A DNA stretch of 64,000 bases from G963555815 sp965249615 [NCBI: bacterium] (lineage in GTDB: Bacteria; UBA8248; JACPRG01): the NCBI GenBank assembly GCA_965249615.1, contig CBDFMI010000003.1, positions 1 to 64,000 on the forward strand, in the 5' to 3' direction. Each line of letters begins with the position of its first letter. Within the stretch, counting starts at the first letter, position 1. A model generated the notes under the pieces. It worked only from the letters and a program-made list of their open reading frames with translations. It made no database searches and was not told the origin of the DNA. The position numbers and the translations under genes are program-made. Shown in pieces: positions 1 to 8,378 of the stretch.

Positions 1-498
1 GCCCAGTGTCGAGACTGGCTGGGGGAGCATCTCCCCGGGGTGACCCTCAAGGAGGTGGCCAGCACCGCCGCCGCCGCCCGCCGGGCCAGGAGGACGAAAC
101 GGGGGGCGGCCGTCGCCAGCCAGTGGGCGGCCAAACGCTATGGCCTTCCGATCCTGGCCCACAAGATCGATAGAACGGGCCAGAACATCACGCGATTTCT
201 TATATTGGGGCGAAAAGGGGCTCCCCCCAGCGCCCAGGATAAGACCTCCATCGTTTTCGCGATCCGGGATGAAGTGGGGGCTCTTCACGGGATGCTGGCC
301 CCCTTCGCGCGCCACGGCATTAATCTGACCCGTATCGAGTCCCGCCCTTCCCGACAAAAACCCTGGGAGTATCATTTCTTCATCGACCTGGAAGGGTACT
401 CGGAGGACCCGCCGATCCGGAAGGCCTTGACAGAGCTTGAGCGATCTTGCCAATTCCTAAAGCATCTTGGGTCCTATCCAAGGGCTGAGCTGGGATGA
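1..498 (+). CDS. pheA: Prephenate dehydratase (P-protein), C-terminal part, 5' truncated by window edge
   Basis: The reading frame is open from base 1, so the gene begins upstream of the window. The visible part covers the end of the prephenate dehydratase domain (QCRDWL, then NITRFLILG) and a C-terminal ACT domain with the GALHGML and ESRP motifs, which bind phenylalanine for feedback inhibition in this family. The enzyme turns prephenate into phenylpyruvate in Phe synthesis. An N-terminal chorismate mutase domain may exist but cannot be seen. The stop overlaps the ATG of hisC (ATGA), so the two are translationally coupled. Family assignment is secure. Confidence 0.93.
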   Translation, partial: AQCRDWLGEHLPGVTLKEVASTAAAARRARRTKRGAAVASQWAAKRYGLPILAHKIDRTGQNITRFLILGRKGAPPSAQDKTSIVFAIRDEVGALHGMLAPFARHGINLTRIESRPSRQKPWEYHFFIDLEGYSEDPPIRKALTELERSCQFLKHLGSYPRAELG

Positions 499-1583
499 AG
501 CTGCGGCCCGCCGCCCGGACTCGGAACCTCATCTCCTACGAGCCAGGAAAACCCACTGAGGAGTTAGAGCGAGAGCTTGGGATCTCGGAGGCCATCAAGT
601 TGGCCTCTAACGAGAACCCCCTGGGACCGTCCCCAAAGGCCCTGGGCGCCCTCCAAGAAGCCCTCTCGGGTCTTCACCGCTACCCCGACGGGGGCGGTTT
701 TTATCTCAAGAGGGCCCTGTCTGAGCGTCTGGGTCCTTCCCCTGATCACTTCACCCTCGGCAACGGGACGAACGAGGTGTTGGAGAATATCGCCAAGACC
801 TTCCTGGAGCCGGGCGATGAGGTTGTTGTGGGGGAACAGGGGTTTGTCGTGTTTCACATCGTGGCCGGACTCTGTGAGGCCAGACGCGTCGTCGTCCCCT
901 TCAGAGATTTTGCCTACGATCTCCCTGAGATGGCGCGGCGGGTGACAGACCGGACCCGGATGGTTTTCGTCGACAATCCCAATAATCCCAACGGGACGGC
1001 CGTTGGCCAGGAGGTGCTCGAAACCTTTTTGGCGCAGATCCCCCCTCACGTCGTGGTCGTCCTGGATGAGGCCTATTGTCACTACGCGACTCGCCCTGAC
1101 TATCCCAACGGGCTGACCTATCTGGAGACCTATCCCCATCTCTTCGTCGTGCGGACCTTCTCCAAGGCCCACGGCCTTGCGGGCCTTCGGGTGGGGTTTG
1201 GCGTGGGCCATCCGGAGGCCATCCGGGCGGTGGAGAAGGTGAGAGAACCCTTCAACGTGAATCACCTGGCCCAGGTGGCGGCGCGGGCCGCCCTCTTCGA
1301 TGAGGTCCATGTGACAGGGTCTACCGAGATGAACGCCAAGGGTCTCGCTTACCTCTATGGGGAGCTCGAGACCCTCGGCCTCTCCTATGTCCCCTCCCAG
1401 GCCAATTTCCTTCTTGTCGAAGTGGGAGACGGGGCCGACATATACGCAAGGCTTCTTAGGGAAGGCGTGATCGTTCGCCCCATGGGGGGCTACGGCCTTC
1501 CTACCCACATCCGGTTGACTGTGGGCCTACCTGAGGAGAACAAGCGGTTTGTCCAAGCCCTCAGGCGAGTGACAGGAAATTGA
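495..1583 (+). CDS. hisC: Histidinol-phosphate / aromatic aminotransferase
   Basis: A 362-residue fold-type I PLP aminotransferase of usual HisC length. Visible signatures are ASNENPLGPSP near the N-terminus, the DNPNNPNGT cofactor motif and the PLP lysine, about residue 224, in TFSKAHGLAGLRVGFG. HisC makes histidinol phosphate from imidazole-acetol phosphate. Its position between pheA and tyrA, with no second hisC in the his operon at 46.9-52.5 kb, suggests it also transaminates phenylpyruvate and hydroxyphenylpyruvate; dual-use HisC enzymes are known in other bacteria. The dual role is inference, the family is clear. Confidence 0.93.
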   Translation: MKLRPAARTRNLISYEPGKPTEELERELGISEAIKLASNENPLGPSPKALGALQEALSGLHRYPDGGGFYLKRALSERLGPSPDHFTLGNGTNEVLENIAKTFLEPGDEVVVGEQGFVVFHIVAGLCEARRVVVPFRDFAYDLPEMARRVTDRTRMVFVDNPNNPNGTAVGQEVLETFLAQIPPHVVVVLDEAYCHYATRPDYPNGLTYLETYPHLFVVRTFSKAHGLAGLRVGFGVGHPEAIRAVEKVREPFNVNHLAQVAARAALFDEVHVTGSTEMNAKGLAYLYGELETLGLSYVPSQANFLLVEVGDGADIYARLLREGVIVRPMGGYGLPTHIRLTVGLPEENKRFVQALRRVTGN

Positions 1584-1602
1584 TCTCCTTTCGGAGGGCT
1601 CC

Positions 1603-2487
1603 ATGGAAGGTTTAGATCTTCACTTCTCCAGACTCGCCCTCATTGGGGTCGGGCTCATCGGCGGCTCTCTCGCCCGGGATCTTCGAGAGGGAGGCTGGGT
1701 GGATGAGGTGGTGGGGTGCAGCCGGACGGAGGAGACCCTTCGCAGGGCCCAGACCCTGGGGGTTATCGACCGGGGGGAGATGACGCCCGAGAAGGCCGCC
1801 CACGGGGCAGACCTCGTGGTCATTGCGACCCCTTTGGGCGTCGCCGCCGAGCTGACGCTTCGGATTTTTTCGCACCTCCCGAAGGGAGCCCTGGTGACCG
1901 ATGTGGGCAGCGCGAAGGCCTCCTACGTGGCTGCCGTCGAGCCTTCCATCCCTCCGGGTGTCCTCTTCGTCGGCGGCCACCCCATTGCCGGGACCGAGGA
2001 TTCCGGCGTCGCGGCCTCCCGGTGCGGGCTTTTTCGGGGGGCAACGTGCGTCCTGACGCCGACTGCCCGGACTTCCTCGGCAGCAGAAGAGCGTGCGGGG
2101 GACCTTTGGCGGGCAGTCGGGGCCCGGGTAGTCAGGCTGGCGCCAGAGGCCCATGACCGGATGCTGGCCGCCGTGAGCCACCTCCCCCACGTTCTGGCTT
2201 ACGCGGCTGTGAACACCATCCCGGAAGACACCATCGAAAGTTTTGCGGGAGGGGGTTTCCGCGACTTTTCCAGGATCGCCTCGAGCGACCCCGCCATGTG
2301 GCGGGACATCTGCCTCTCCAACCGGGGACCCCTTCTGGACTGGCTTGAGAAATTCCGAAAGGCCCTGGATGCCTTGGAGAAAGAGATTGATTCCTGCGAT
2401 GGCAGCGCCCTCGAGGAGAGTTTCAGGGCGGCCAAAGAGAAGCGTGACCGACTCATGACCCAACGAAATGAAAAACATGGAGAGTGA
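1603..2487 (+). CDS. tyrA: Prephenate dehydrogenase
   Basis: A 294-residue TyrA with an N-terminal Rossmann motif GVGLIGGSL (residues 15-23) and the catalytic-region motif GHPIAGTEDSG, followed by the helical dimerisation domain. It oxidatively decarboxylates prephenate to 4-hydroxyphenylpyruvate for tyrosine synthesis. There is no ACT or chorismate mutase domain, so it is a simple monofunctional form. GGAGGG lies just before the ATG. Its 3' end overlaps the start of cmk by 20 bases, consistent with one transcript from pheA onward. Confidence 0.94.
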   Translation: MEGLDLHFSRLALIGVGLIGGSLARDLREGGWVDEVVGCSRTEETLRRAQTLGVIDRGEMTPEKAAHGADLVVIATPLGVAAELTLRIFSHLPKGALVTDVGSAKASYVAAVEPSIPPGVLFVGGHPIAGTEDSGVAASRCGLFRGATCVLTPTARTSSAAEERAGDLWRAVGARVVRLAPEAHDRMLAAVSHLPHVLAYAAVNTIPEDTIESFAGGGFRDFSRIASSDPAMWRDICLSNRGPLLDWLEKFRKALDALEKEIDSCDGSALEESFRAAKEKRDRLMTQRNEKHGE

Positions 2488-3145
2488 AGGGGTCGTCATC
2501 GCTGTGGACGGTCCTGCCGGGGCCGGAAAGAGCACGGCGAGTCAGAGACTTGCGACCCACTTCGGCTATTGCTATTTCGACTCGGGCGCCCTTTATCGAA
2601 GTGTGGCGTGGCTTGCGACCCAGCGGGGGATTCCCCCGACAATGCAGGACCCTGTCCTGATGGCTTTATGCAAGGAGTTGGACCTCATCTTCGTGTGGGC
2701 AGACGGGGGCTGGAGGGCCCAAATGGGGGGAAAGGATGTCACCGATGCCCTCAAAGGGGAGGAGGTGGGAGAGGATGCATCCCTGCTTTCGGCGCGCCCG
2801 GCCCTTCGGGCGGCCCTGGTGGACCTGCAACGCGCTCAGAGGACGCCCCAGGGTCTTGTCATGGAGGGGAGGGACATCGGGACCGTGGTCTTTCCGAGCG
2901 CCACGCCAAAATTTTTCTGTACGGCTGATCTGAGGACACGAGCCAAGAGGCGTTTTGAAGAGCTGCGTGCCCTGGGGAAGTCTGTGGAGCTCGAAAGAGT
3001 GCATGAGGAGATTCTCAAGCGTGACGAGCGGGATCGCACGCGCAAGATTGCCCCCCTTGTTGCCGCTGAGGATGCTTTTTGGATCGATACGACAGATTTG
3101 ACAGTTGACGAAGTTGTTGAAAATATGGTTATAATGTGCGCCTAG
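2468..3145 (+). CDS. cmk: Cytidylate kinase
   Basis: A 225-residue (d)CMP kinase. The P-loop is GPAGAGKST, followed by YFDSGALYRSVAW (the CMP kinase NMP-binding signature), the GRDIGTVVFP motif and a C-terminal RDERDRTRKIAPL segment. It phosphorylates CMP and dCMP with ATP. An ATG at 2477 is an equally possible start. In many bacteria cmk precedes rpsA, as here. The last 60 bases contain a likely promoter for rpsA. Confidence 0.94.
   Translation: MKNMESEGVVIAVDGPAGAGKSTASQRLATHFGYCYFDSGALYRSVAWLATQRGIPPTMQDPVLMALCKELDLIFVWADGGWRAQMGGKDVTDALKGEEVGEDASLLSARPALRAALVDLQRAQRTPQGLVMEGRDIGTVVFPSATPKFFCTADLRTRAKRRFEELRALGKSVELERVHEEILKRDERDRTRKIAPLVAAEDAFWIDTTDLTVDEVVENMVIMCA
3105..3135 (+). promoter_or_regulatory. 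Probable sigma-70 promoter for rpsA inside the 3' end of cmk
   Basis: A perfect TATAAT lies at 3130-3135, with TTGACG at 3105-3110, giving a 19-base spacer; another TTGACA lies at 3098-3103. The region is unusually AT-rich for this window. The predicted transcript would start near 3142 and have a leader of about 130 nt before rpsA. The hexamers are seen directly; activity is inferred. Confidence 0.5.
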
Positions 3146-3193
3146 CGTTTTTTGAAAGACGTCTCTGGGAATTCGCTCGGGGGCGGAAGTGTT

Positions 3194-3209
3194 AAGGGGA
3201 AATCCCCCT
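3194..3209 (+). promoter_or_regulatory. Palindromic leader motif AAGGGGAAATCCCCC in the rpsA 5' leader
   Basis: The sequence AGGGGAAATCCCCC can form a short hairpin. A 14-base core, AAGGGGAAATCCCC, recurs at 24421-24434 in front of pyrB. A second small hairpin (GGAGATTATCTCC) follows directly. This may be a regulatory structure for S1 synthesis or chance; S1 is known to autoregulate its own leader in enterobacteria. Confidence 0.25.
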
Positions 3210-3271
3210 GAAGGAGATTATCTCCCCGTTCATCAGGCGTGGGAGGGGGAGAAAAGGAGACCAAGAGCTTC

Positions 3272-5434
3272 ATGATGACTGAGCCAGAGAACTTCCAGGG
3301 GTCGGATTCCCAGAAGGCAGAGGAGGATTCCCTTTCTGCCCCGTCTCCCTCTTTGGAGCATGACCCCTCTCAGACGACTGAATCGGCCGGCTTACCTGAA
3401 GAGCCCACTCTGTCGGAGGGGAATGAGGACCCGACCTTGACGGAAGGGGGGGCTGCGCCTCCTTCCCCTATGGAACATTTGCCCGATGAGCTTGCCTCTC
3501 TGACGCAGGAGGACGTCGGAAAGATCTATGACGAGACCCTCCGCAACATCAAGGAGGGGGATATCATCAAAGGGCGGGTGATCCAGCTGGAACGGGACTC
3601 CGTCCTCGTGGACGTGGGATACAAGTCCGAGGGGTTCATTGCGCTTCACGAATTTCCCCACCAGGGGCGGGACCTCAAGGTGGGCGACGAGGTGGACGTC
3701 TTTCTGGAGACCGCAGAGGACAACGAGGGGCAGGTCGTCCTCTCCAAGGAAAAGGCCAATCGCATCAAGGTCTGGGACGTCATCAGCAAGGCCCATGACC
3801 GGGACGAGGTGGTGGAAGGGGAGGTCATTGCCCGCATTCGAGGGGGACTCACAGTCGATATCGGCCTTCGGGCCTTTCTCCCAGGCTCCCAGGTCGACCT
3901 GAGACCGGTCCGAAACCTCGACCAGTACATCGGCAAAAAGCTCCAGATGAAGATCATCAAGTTAAACCGCAAACGGAGCAACATCGTTCTCTCAAGGCGG
4001 ATTCTCCTGGAGGCCGAGCGGGCCGAGCTTAAGAAGCAGACCCTGGAGACCCTTCAGGAGGGACAGGTTCTGGAGGGGATAGTCAAGAATCTCACGGACT
4101 ACGGCGCCTTCATTGACCTTGGAGGGATCGACGGGCTTCTTCACATTACCGACATGTCCTGGGGCCGGGTTGGCCACCCTTCGGAGCTCTTCAATATCAG
4201 CGACCGGGTCAAGGTGGTGGTTCTCAAGTTTGACCGTGATCGGGAGAGGGTGAGCCTGGGCCACAAGCAGATCACTCACGACCCGTGGCAGGAGGTGGAC
4301 AAGAAGTATCCGGCGAAGACCCGGATCACGGGCAAGGTGACGAGCATTACCGACTACGGGGCCTTCGTCGAGTTGGAGCAGGGGGTGGAAGGGCTGGTCC
4401 ACATCTCGGAAATGTCCTGGAGCCGCCGGGTGCGCCATCCCTCCAAGATTGTCAACGTCAGCGATGTGGTCGAGGCCGTTGTCCTCAACGTGGACAAGGA
4501 GAGCAAGCGCATCTCTCTGGGGATGAAGCAGATCGAGGACAACCCCTGGGACACCATCAAGGATAAGTATCCTGTGGGCTCCAAGGTCAGTGGTCGCGTG
4601 AGAAACCTGACGGACTTTGGGGCCTTTCTCGCCCTCGATGAGGGGATCGACGGGCTCATTCACATTTCAGACATGTCCTGGACCCAGAGGATTAAACACC
4701 CTTCGGAGATATTGAAGAAGGGCCAGCCTATCGAGGCTGTCGTTCTCAATGTCGATGCCGAAAATGAACGTCTCTCCTTAGGCCTTAAGCAGATCGCTGA
4801 GGACCCCTGGACCCACATCGAGGACTTCCACAAGGTGGGGGAGGACATCAAGGCCGTCATCGTCAAGATCACGAACTTTGGGGCCTTTGCCGCCCTGGAG
4901 GACGGCCTGGAGGGGCTCATTCACGTCTCAGAGCTCGATGTGGGCAAGGTCGTCCGGCCCGAGGATATCGTCGCGGTGGGCGAGGATTATATGGTCAAGC
5001 TCATCAAGATCGATTCCGAGGCCCGAAAACTGGGGCTCAGCATCCGGGCTTATATTGAGGAGCACGGTGAACCCCCCGAGTGGGAAGAGCGGCGCCGAAA
5101 GCGGAAGGCCGATGAGCCTGCCGCGAGGGAGACTGAAAAGACCGCCCCCCTGGATGTGTCCGCTGAACCCGAGGGAGTTCCCGTCGAGGTGAAAGAGGTG
5201 GAAGAGGAGACCTCGCCCGCAGGGGAGGGTGAGGCGGTTGTCCCCGAGAGTGTGCCCGCCGAGCCCGAGGCGGCTTCCTCCGAAACGGGGGAAGAATCCG
5301 CGCCGGGGGTTGAAGATGAAAGGGAGGCCCCCGTGGGTTTGAACGCCCAATCCGAGGAGGCTCCTTCAGAGACGAAAGAAGAGCCCCCGCCCGTTGCGGA
5401 AGACGCAGAGGAGGAAGAGGGGAACCGTCCTTAA
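3272..5434 (+). CDS. rpsA: 30S ribosomal protein S1
   Basis: Six consecutive S1 RNA-binding domains are visible, each with the GxV...YGAF...GLIHISDMSW pattern in its more canonical copies. The protein binds mRNA on the 30S subunit and helps initiation. I chose the ATG at 3272 (720 residues) because AAGGAGA at 3254-3260 lies 11 bases before it; the GTG at 3239 would add 11 residues without a good ribosome site. The protein is long for S1 because of an acidic N-terminal extension of about 75 residues and a Glu/Pro-rich low-complexity tail of about 120 residues. The order rpsA, sppA, IHF gene resembles other proteobacteria-like genomes. Confidence 0.95.
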   Translation: MMTEPENFQGSDSQKAEEDSLSAPSPSLEHDPSQTTESAGLPEEPTLSEGNEDPTLTEGGAAPPSPMEHLPDELASLTQEDVGKIYDETLRNIKEGDIIKGRVIQLERDSVLVDVGYKSEGFIALHEFPHQGRDLKVGDEVDVFLETAEDNEGQVVLSKEKANRIKVWDVISKAHDRDEVVEGEVIARIRGGLTVDIGLRAFLPGSQVDLRPVRNLDQYIGKKLQMKIIKLNRKRSNIVLSRRILLEAERAELKKQTLETLQEGQVLEGIVKNLTDYGAFIDLGGIDGLLHITDMSWGRVGHPSELFNISDRVKVVVLKFDRDRERVSLGHKQITHDPWQEVDKKYPAKTRITGKVTSITDYGAFVELEQGVEGLVHISEMSWSRRVRHPSKIVNVSDVVEAVVLNVDKESKRISLGMKQIEDNPWDTIKDKYPVGSKVSGRVRNLTDFGAFLALDEGIDGLIHISDMSWTQRIKHPSEILKKGQPIEAVVLNVDAENERLSLGLKQIAEDPWTHIEDFHKVGEDIKAVIVKITNFGAFAALEDGLEGLIHVSELDVGKVVRPEDIVAVGEDYMVKLIKIDSEARKLGLSIRAYIEEHGEPPEWEERRRKRKADEPAARETEKTAPLDVSAEPEGVPVEVKEVEEETSPAGEGEAVVPESVPAEPEAASSETGEESAPGVEDEREAPVGLNAQSEEAPSETKEEPPPVAEDAEEEEGNRP

Positions 5435-5548
5435 GGACCAAAAAGGAGAAGAGTTCTTGTCTCGTACACCCTTTTGGCACTTCCTGATTAGCCTGAGAGC
5501 GATCTCCCTGCCCCGTCGCGTCCACTCAGGCCAGCCATTCGACGAACT

Positions 5549-6445
5549 ATGAAATCACCAGAGCACATCGAAAGACGAAGGCGTCGAGTCCAACGAATTG
5601 CCCTCTGGTCAGTTCTGCTTCTCCTGCTGTTGGGAGTGCTCAACTTCTGGGCTGGCGTGGGTCTCCGAAGGGATGAAGCTCGCATTGCCCTTATCACGGT
5701 CGACGGCGTGATCCTGAGTTCCCGGTCTTTTGTGGAGCAGATTGAGCGATACAGAGAAGACAAGGGCATCGAGGCGATGGTGGTGCGCGTGGACAGCCCG
5801 GGCGGAGGAGTGGCCCCTTCTCAGGAGATCCACCAGGCCCTTCGCCGGTTCCGGGAGGCGGGTAAGGTGTTGGTGACCTCGATGGGAAGCGTGGCAGCCT
5901 CGGGAGGTCTTTATGTCTCTCTCGCCTCGACTAAGATCTTCGCGAATCCGGGGACCATCACCGGGAGCATCGGGGTGATCATGGAGATCGGCAACGTCGA
6001 GGATCTATTGAAAAAGGTGGGGCTTCGCGTGGAGGTGGTGAAGAGCGGGGTGCATAAGGACCTGGGCTCTCCGGTCCGCCCCCTCAGCCCCGAGGATCGA
6101 GCGATCCTCCAACAGGTGATTGACGATGCTTATGACCAGTTCCTTCGGTCGATCTCCGAAGGTCGCAACCTTCCTCTGGAACAGGTGAGGAGCTTCGCAG
6201 ACGGCCGGATCTTTACGGGCGAGCGGGCGAAAGGCCTGGGGCTCGTGGACGAGATAGGGAGTCTTGATGATGCCATCCGGGAGGCCGGACGGCTGGCGGG
6301 TATTGTGGGAAAACCCAAGGTGGTGGAAGAACGACCCCGAGGGGGCTTTCTTGGGCGCCTCCTGCGGGGCAGCCCATCCCTACAGGCTTTGGGTCTACCG
6401 TTGTCAGAGGTGGGAGCGAGGCTTCAGTATCGCTGGATGTATTGA
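5549..6445 (+). CDS. sppA: Signal peptide peptidase, SppA family
   Basis: A 298-residue short-form SppA of the ClpP/crotonase fold. One N-terminal membrane segment lies at about residues 17-35. The oxyanion motif DSPGGG, the nucleophile serine in GSVAASGGLY and the catalytic lysine in SGVHKDLGSP are all present, so the Ser-Lys dyad looks intact. Enzymes of this family cut leftover signal peptides in the inner membrane. It lies between rpsA and the IHF-type gene and is probably cotranscribed with the latter (27-base gap). Confidence 0.92.
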   Translation: MKSPEHIERRRRRVQRIALWSVLLLLLLGVLNFWAGVGLRRDEARIALITVDGVILSSRSFVEQIERYREDKGIEAMVVRVDSPGGGVAPSQEIHQALRRFREAGKVLVTSMGSVAASGGLYVSLASTKIFANPGTITGSIGVIMEIGNVEDLLKKVGLRVEVVKSGVHKDLGSPVRPLSPEDRAILQQVIDDAYDQFLRSISEGRNLPLEQVRSFADGRIFTGERAKGLGLVDEIGSLDDAIREAGRLAGIVGKPKVVEERPRGGFLGRLLRGSPSLQALGLPLSEVGARLQYRWMY

Positions 6446-6472
6446 GCAAGCGGGCGGCGGGGGGATTTTAGG

Positions 6473-6748
6473 ATGACCAAGGCGGAACTTGTTGAAAAGG
6501 TTTCAGATCGGATCGATTTGACGAAGAAGGAAACCGAGCGCATCGTCAACCTTGTGTTCGGCAGCATCGTGGATGCCCTTTCTACAGGAGAAAAGGTGGA
6601 GCTTCGGGGGTTTGGCAGTTTTCGCGTCCGCAACCGGGAATCCCGCGATGGACGAAACCCCAAGACGGGCACCACGGTCCACATCCCCGCCAAAAAAATC
6701 CCCTTCTTCAAGGCGGGAAAAGAGCTTCGGGAGATCGTGGACGGCTGA
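6473..6748 (+). CDS. ihfB: Integration host factor / HU-family DNA-bending protein
   Basis: A 91-residue HU/IHF protein of normal length. The family signature is GFGSFRVRNRESRDGRNPKTG, with the arm proline in VHIPAKKIPFFKAGKEL. Such dimers bend DNA and organise the nucleoid. Placement downstream of rpsA is the place of ihfB in proteobacteria, so I use that symbol, but the sequence alone does not separate IHF-beta from IHF-alpha or HU. Confidence 0.8.
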   Translation: MTKAELVEKVSDRIDLTKKETERIVNLVFGSIVDALSTGEKVELRGFGSFRVRNRESRDGRNPKTGTTVHIPAKKIPFFKAGKELREIVDG

Positions 6749-6855
6749 GAACGTCTGCCTCTCTGCCCTCCTTCGCCACCCCGACTTTCCCCTCCCCGTC
6801 TGAAAAGGTCCACCACCTGGACGGAAGCCTGAGGCCCATCCCTAGAAAGGCCGCC

Positions 6856-7386
6856 ATGGAGTACTGCCGCCGGTCCACCTCCCTTCGGCTGGTTCAGGGT
6901 GATATTGCAAAGGTTAAGGTCGACGCCATCGTGAACGCCGCCAACAATCATCTTTGGATGGGGGCAGGGGTCGCCGGGGCCATCAAGCGCAGGGGAGGGG
7001 AGGCCATCGAGCGCGAGGCCGTCTCCGAGGGCCCTATCGAGGTCGGAGAGGCGGTGGTGACGGGGGCTGGGGAGCTTTCGGCCCGCCACGTCATCCATGC
7101 CGCCGCCATGGGACAGGACCTGGTGACCAGCGAGGAGGCCATCCGGCAGGCCACCCGCAATAGCCTCCTTCGGGCAGAAGAGATGGGGCTCACCTCCATC
7201 GCCTTCCCGGCCCTGGGGACAGGGGTGGGGGGCTTCCCCTTGAAGGACGCTGCCCGCGTGATGTTGGACGGGATTGTCCACCATGTGGACGAACGAAAAA
7301 CTTCTCTGAAAGAGGTCCTCTTTGTTCTCTTTGACGCGCCGGCCCTGGAGATTTTCGCCAGTGTCCTGAGAGATGACCTCTCTTGA
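6856..7386 (+). CDS. Macro-domain protein, probable ADP-ribosyl/O-acetyl-ADP-ribose hydrolase
   Basis: A 176-residue stand-alone macro domain. The ligand-binding motifs IVNAANNHLWMGAGVAGAI and FPALGTGVGGFPLKDAARVM are intact. Relatives bind ADP-ribose and remove ADP-ribose or acetyl groups. No partner ADP-ribosyltransferase is visible nearby, so its substrate is unknown. The stop codon overlaps the proposed TTG start of miaA (TTGA). Confidence 0.85.
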   Translation: MEYCRRSTSLRLVQGDIAKVKVDAIVNAANNHLWMGAGVAGAIKRRGGEAIEREAVSEGPIEVGEAVVTGAGELSARHVIHAAAMGQDLVTSEEAIRQATRNSLLRAEEMGLTSIAFPALGTGVGGFPLKDAARVMLDGIVHHVDERKTSLKEVLFVLFDAPALEIFASVLRDDLS

Positions 7387-8378
7387 GGGGGATGGCCGTT
7401 GTGACCCCCGCTTCTCCTGTGAGACAAGGCAACTTCCCCGTCGCCCTCGTGGGGCCCACGGCCAGCGGAAAGGGGGAGCTCGCCCTCCGGCTGGCGGAGG
7501 ACATCCCGGCCGAGATCGTCTGCGTGGATTCGATGAAGATTTATCGGGGGATGGACGTCGGGACGGCGAAGCCGAAGGCCGAGGTACGGCGTCGAGTTCC
7601 CCACCACATGTTGGATCTCGTTGAGCCGGATGATCCCCTGACAGCGGCCAGGTTCGGGGAAATGGCCCGCGAGGTTATCTTCGAGATTGCCTCCCGGGGA
7701 CGACTCCCCCTGGTCACGGCGGGGAGCGGGCTTTACCTGCGCGCCATTCTGGGTTGGATCTTCCCCGGCCCCGAAGCCAATTGGGAGGTCCGAGAGCGCC
7801 TTCGCCGCGAGGCTGAGGCGAAGGGAGGTGTTTACCTTCACGAGCGCCTGAGGGCCATCGATCCCCAGGCGGCCAGCGGGATTTCGCCTCAGGATGAGCG
7901 ACGCCTCATCCGGGCCCTTGAGGTCCACGAGCTGACGGGCCGCCCCATCTCCGAGCTTCAGTCGGATCACGCCGGGACCCCTCCACCCTTCGCCCATCCC
8001 CTCTTGCTCGGGATCCGGTGGAGGCGATCGACCCTCTACTCGCGGATCGATGCCCGGGCCGAGGCCATGGTAAAAGGGGGCCTGATCGAGGAGGTGAACA
8101 GGTTGAGAGCGCGGGGTTTTGCCTCCGATGTACTGGCCATGCAGGCACTGGGTTATGCCCAGGTGGGGGCCTACGTAGATGGCGGGATGACGCTCCAGGA
8201 GGCCCTCGACACATTGCAGAGACAGACCCGCCGCTTCGCTAAACACCAGATGACCTGGTTCCGGGGGATGGGGGAGGTTGAGTGGTTCGACGTCCCCCCG
8301 CAAGGCCTGGAGGCCTTGAGAGGTCAGCTCCTCCGGCGTATTGGCGCCTATCTTGCCTCTCGGGGGGCCACCGTCTGA
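7383..8378 (+). CDS. miaA: tRNA dimethylallyltransferase
   Basis: This enzyme adds the isopentenyl group to A37 of tRNAs reading UNN codons. Diagnostic motifs are DSMKIYRGMDVGTAKP and, near the C-terminus, ARGFASDVLAMQALGYAQ and QTRRFAKHQMTWFRG. The P-loop reads GPTASGKGELAL: the usual Ser/Thr after GK is glycine, which is odd (see findings). Start is uncertain: TTG 7383 overlaps the previous stop (TTGA), while ATG 7392 gives 328 residues. Length is normal for MiaA. The gene ends inside the proposed start of aroK. Confidence 0.93.
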   Translation: MRGMAVVTPASPVRQGNFPVALVGPTASGKGELALRLAEDIPAEIVCVDSMKIYRGMDVGTAKPKAEVRRRVPHHMLDLVEPDDPLTAARFGEMAREVIFEIASRGRLPLVTAGSGLYLRAILGWIFPGPEANWEVRERLRREAEAKGGVYLHERLRAIDPQAASGISPQDERRLIRALEVHELTGRPISELQSDHAGTPPPFAHPLLLGIRWRRSTLYSRIDARAEAMVKGGLIEEVNRLRARGFASDVLAMQALGYAQVGAYVDGGMTLQEALDTLQRQTRRFAKHQMTWFRGMGEVEWFDVPPQGLEALRGQLLRRIGAYLASRGATV

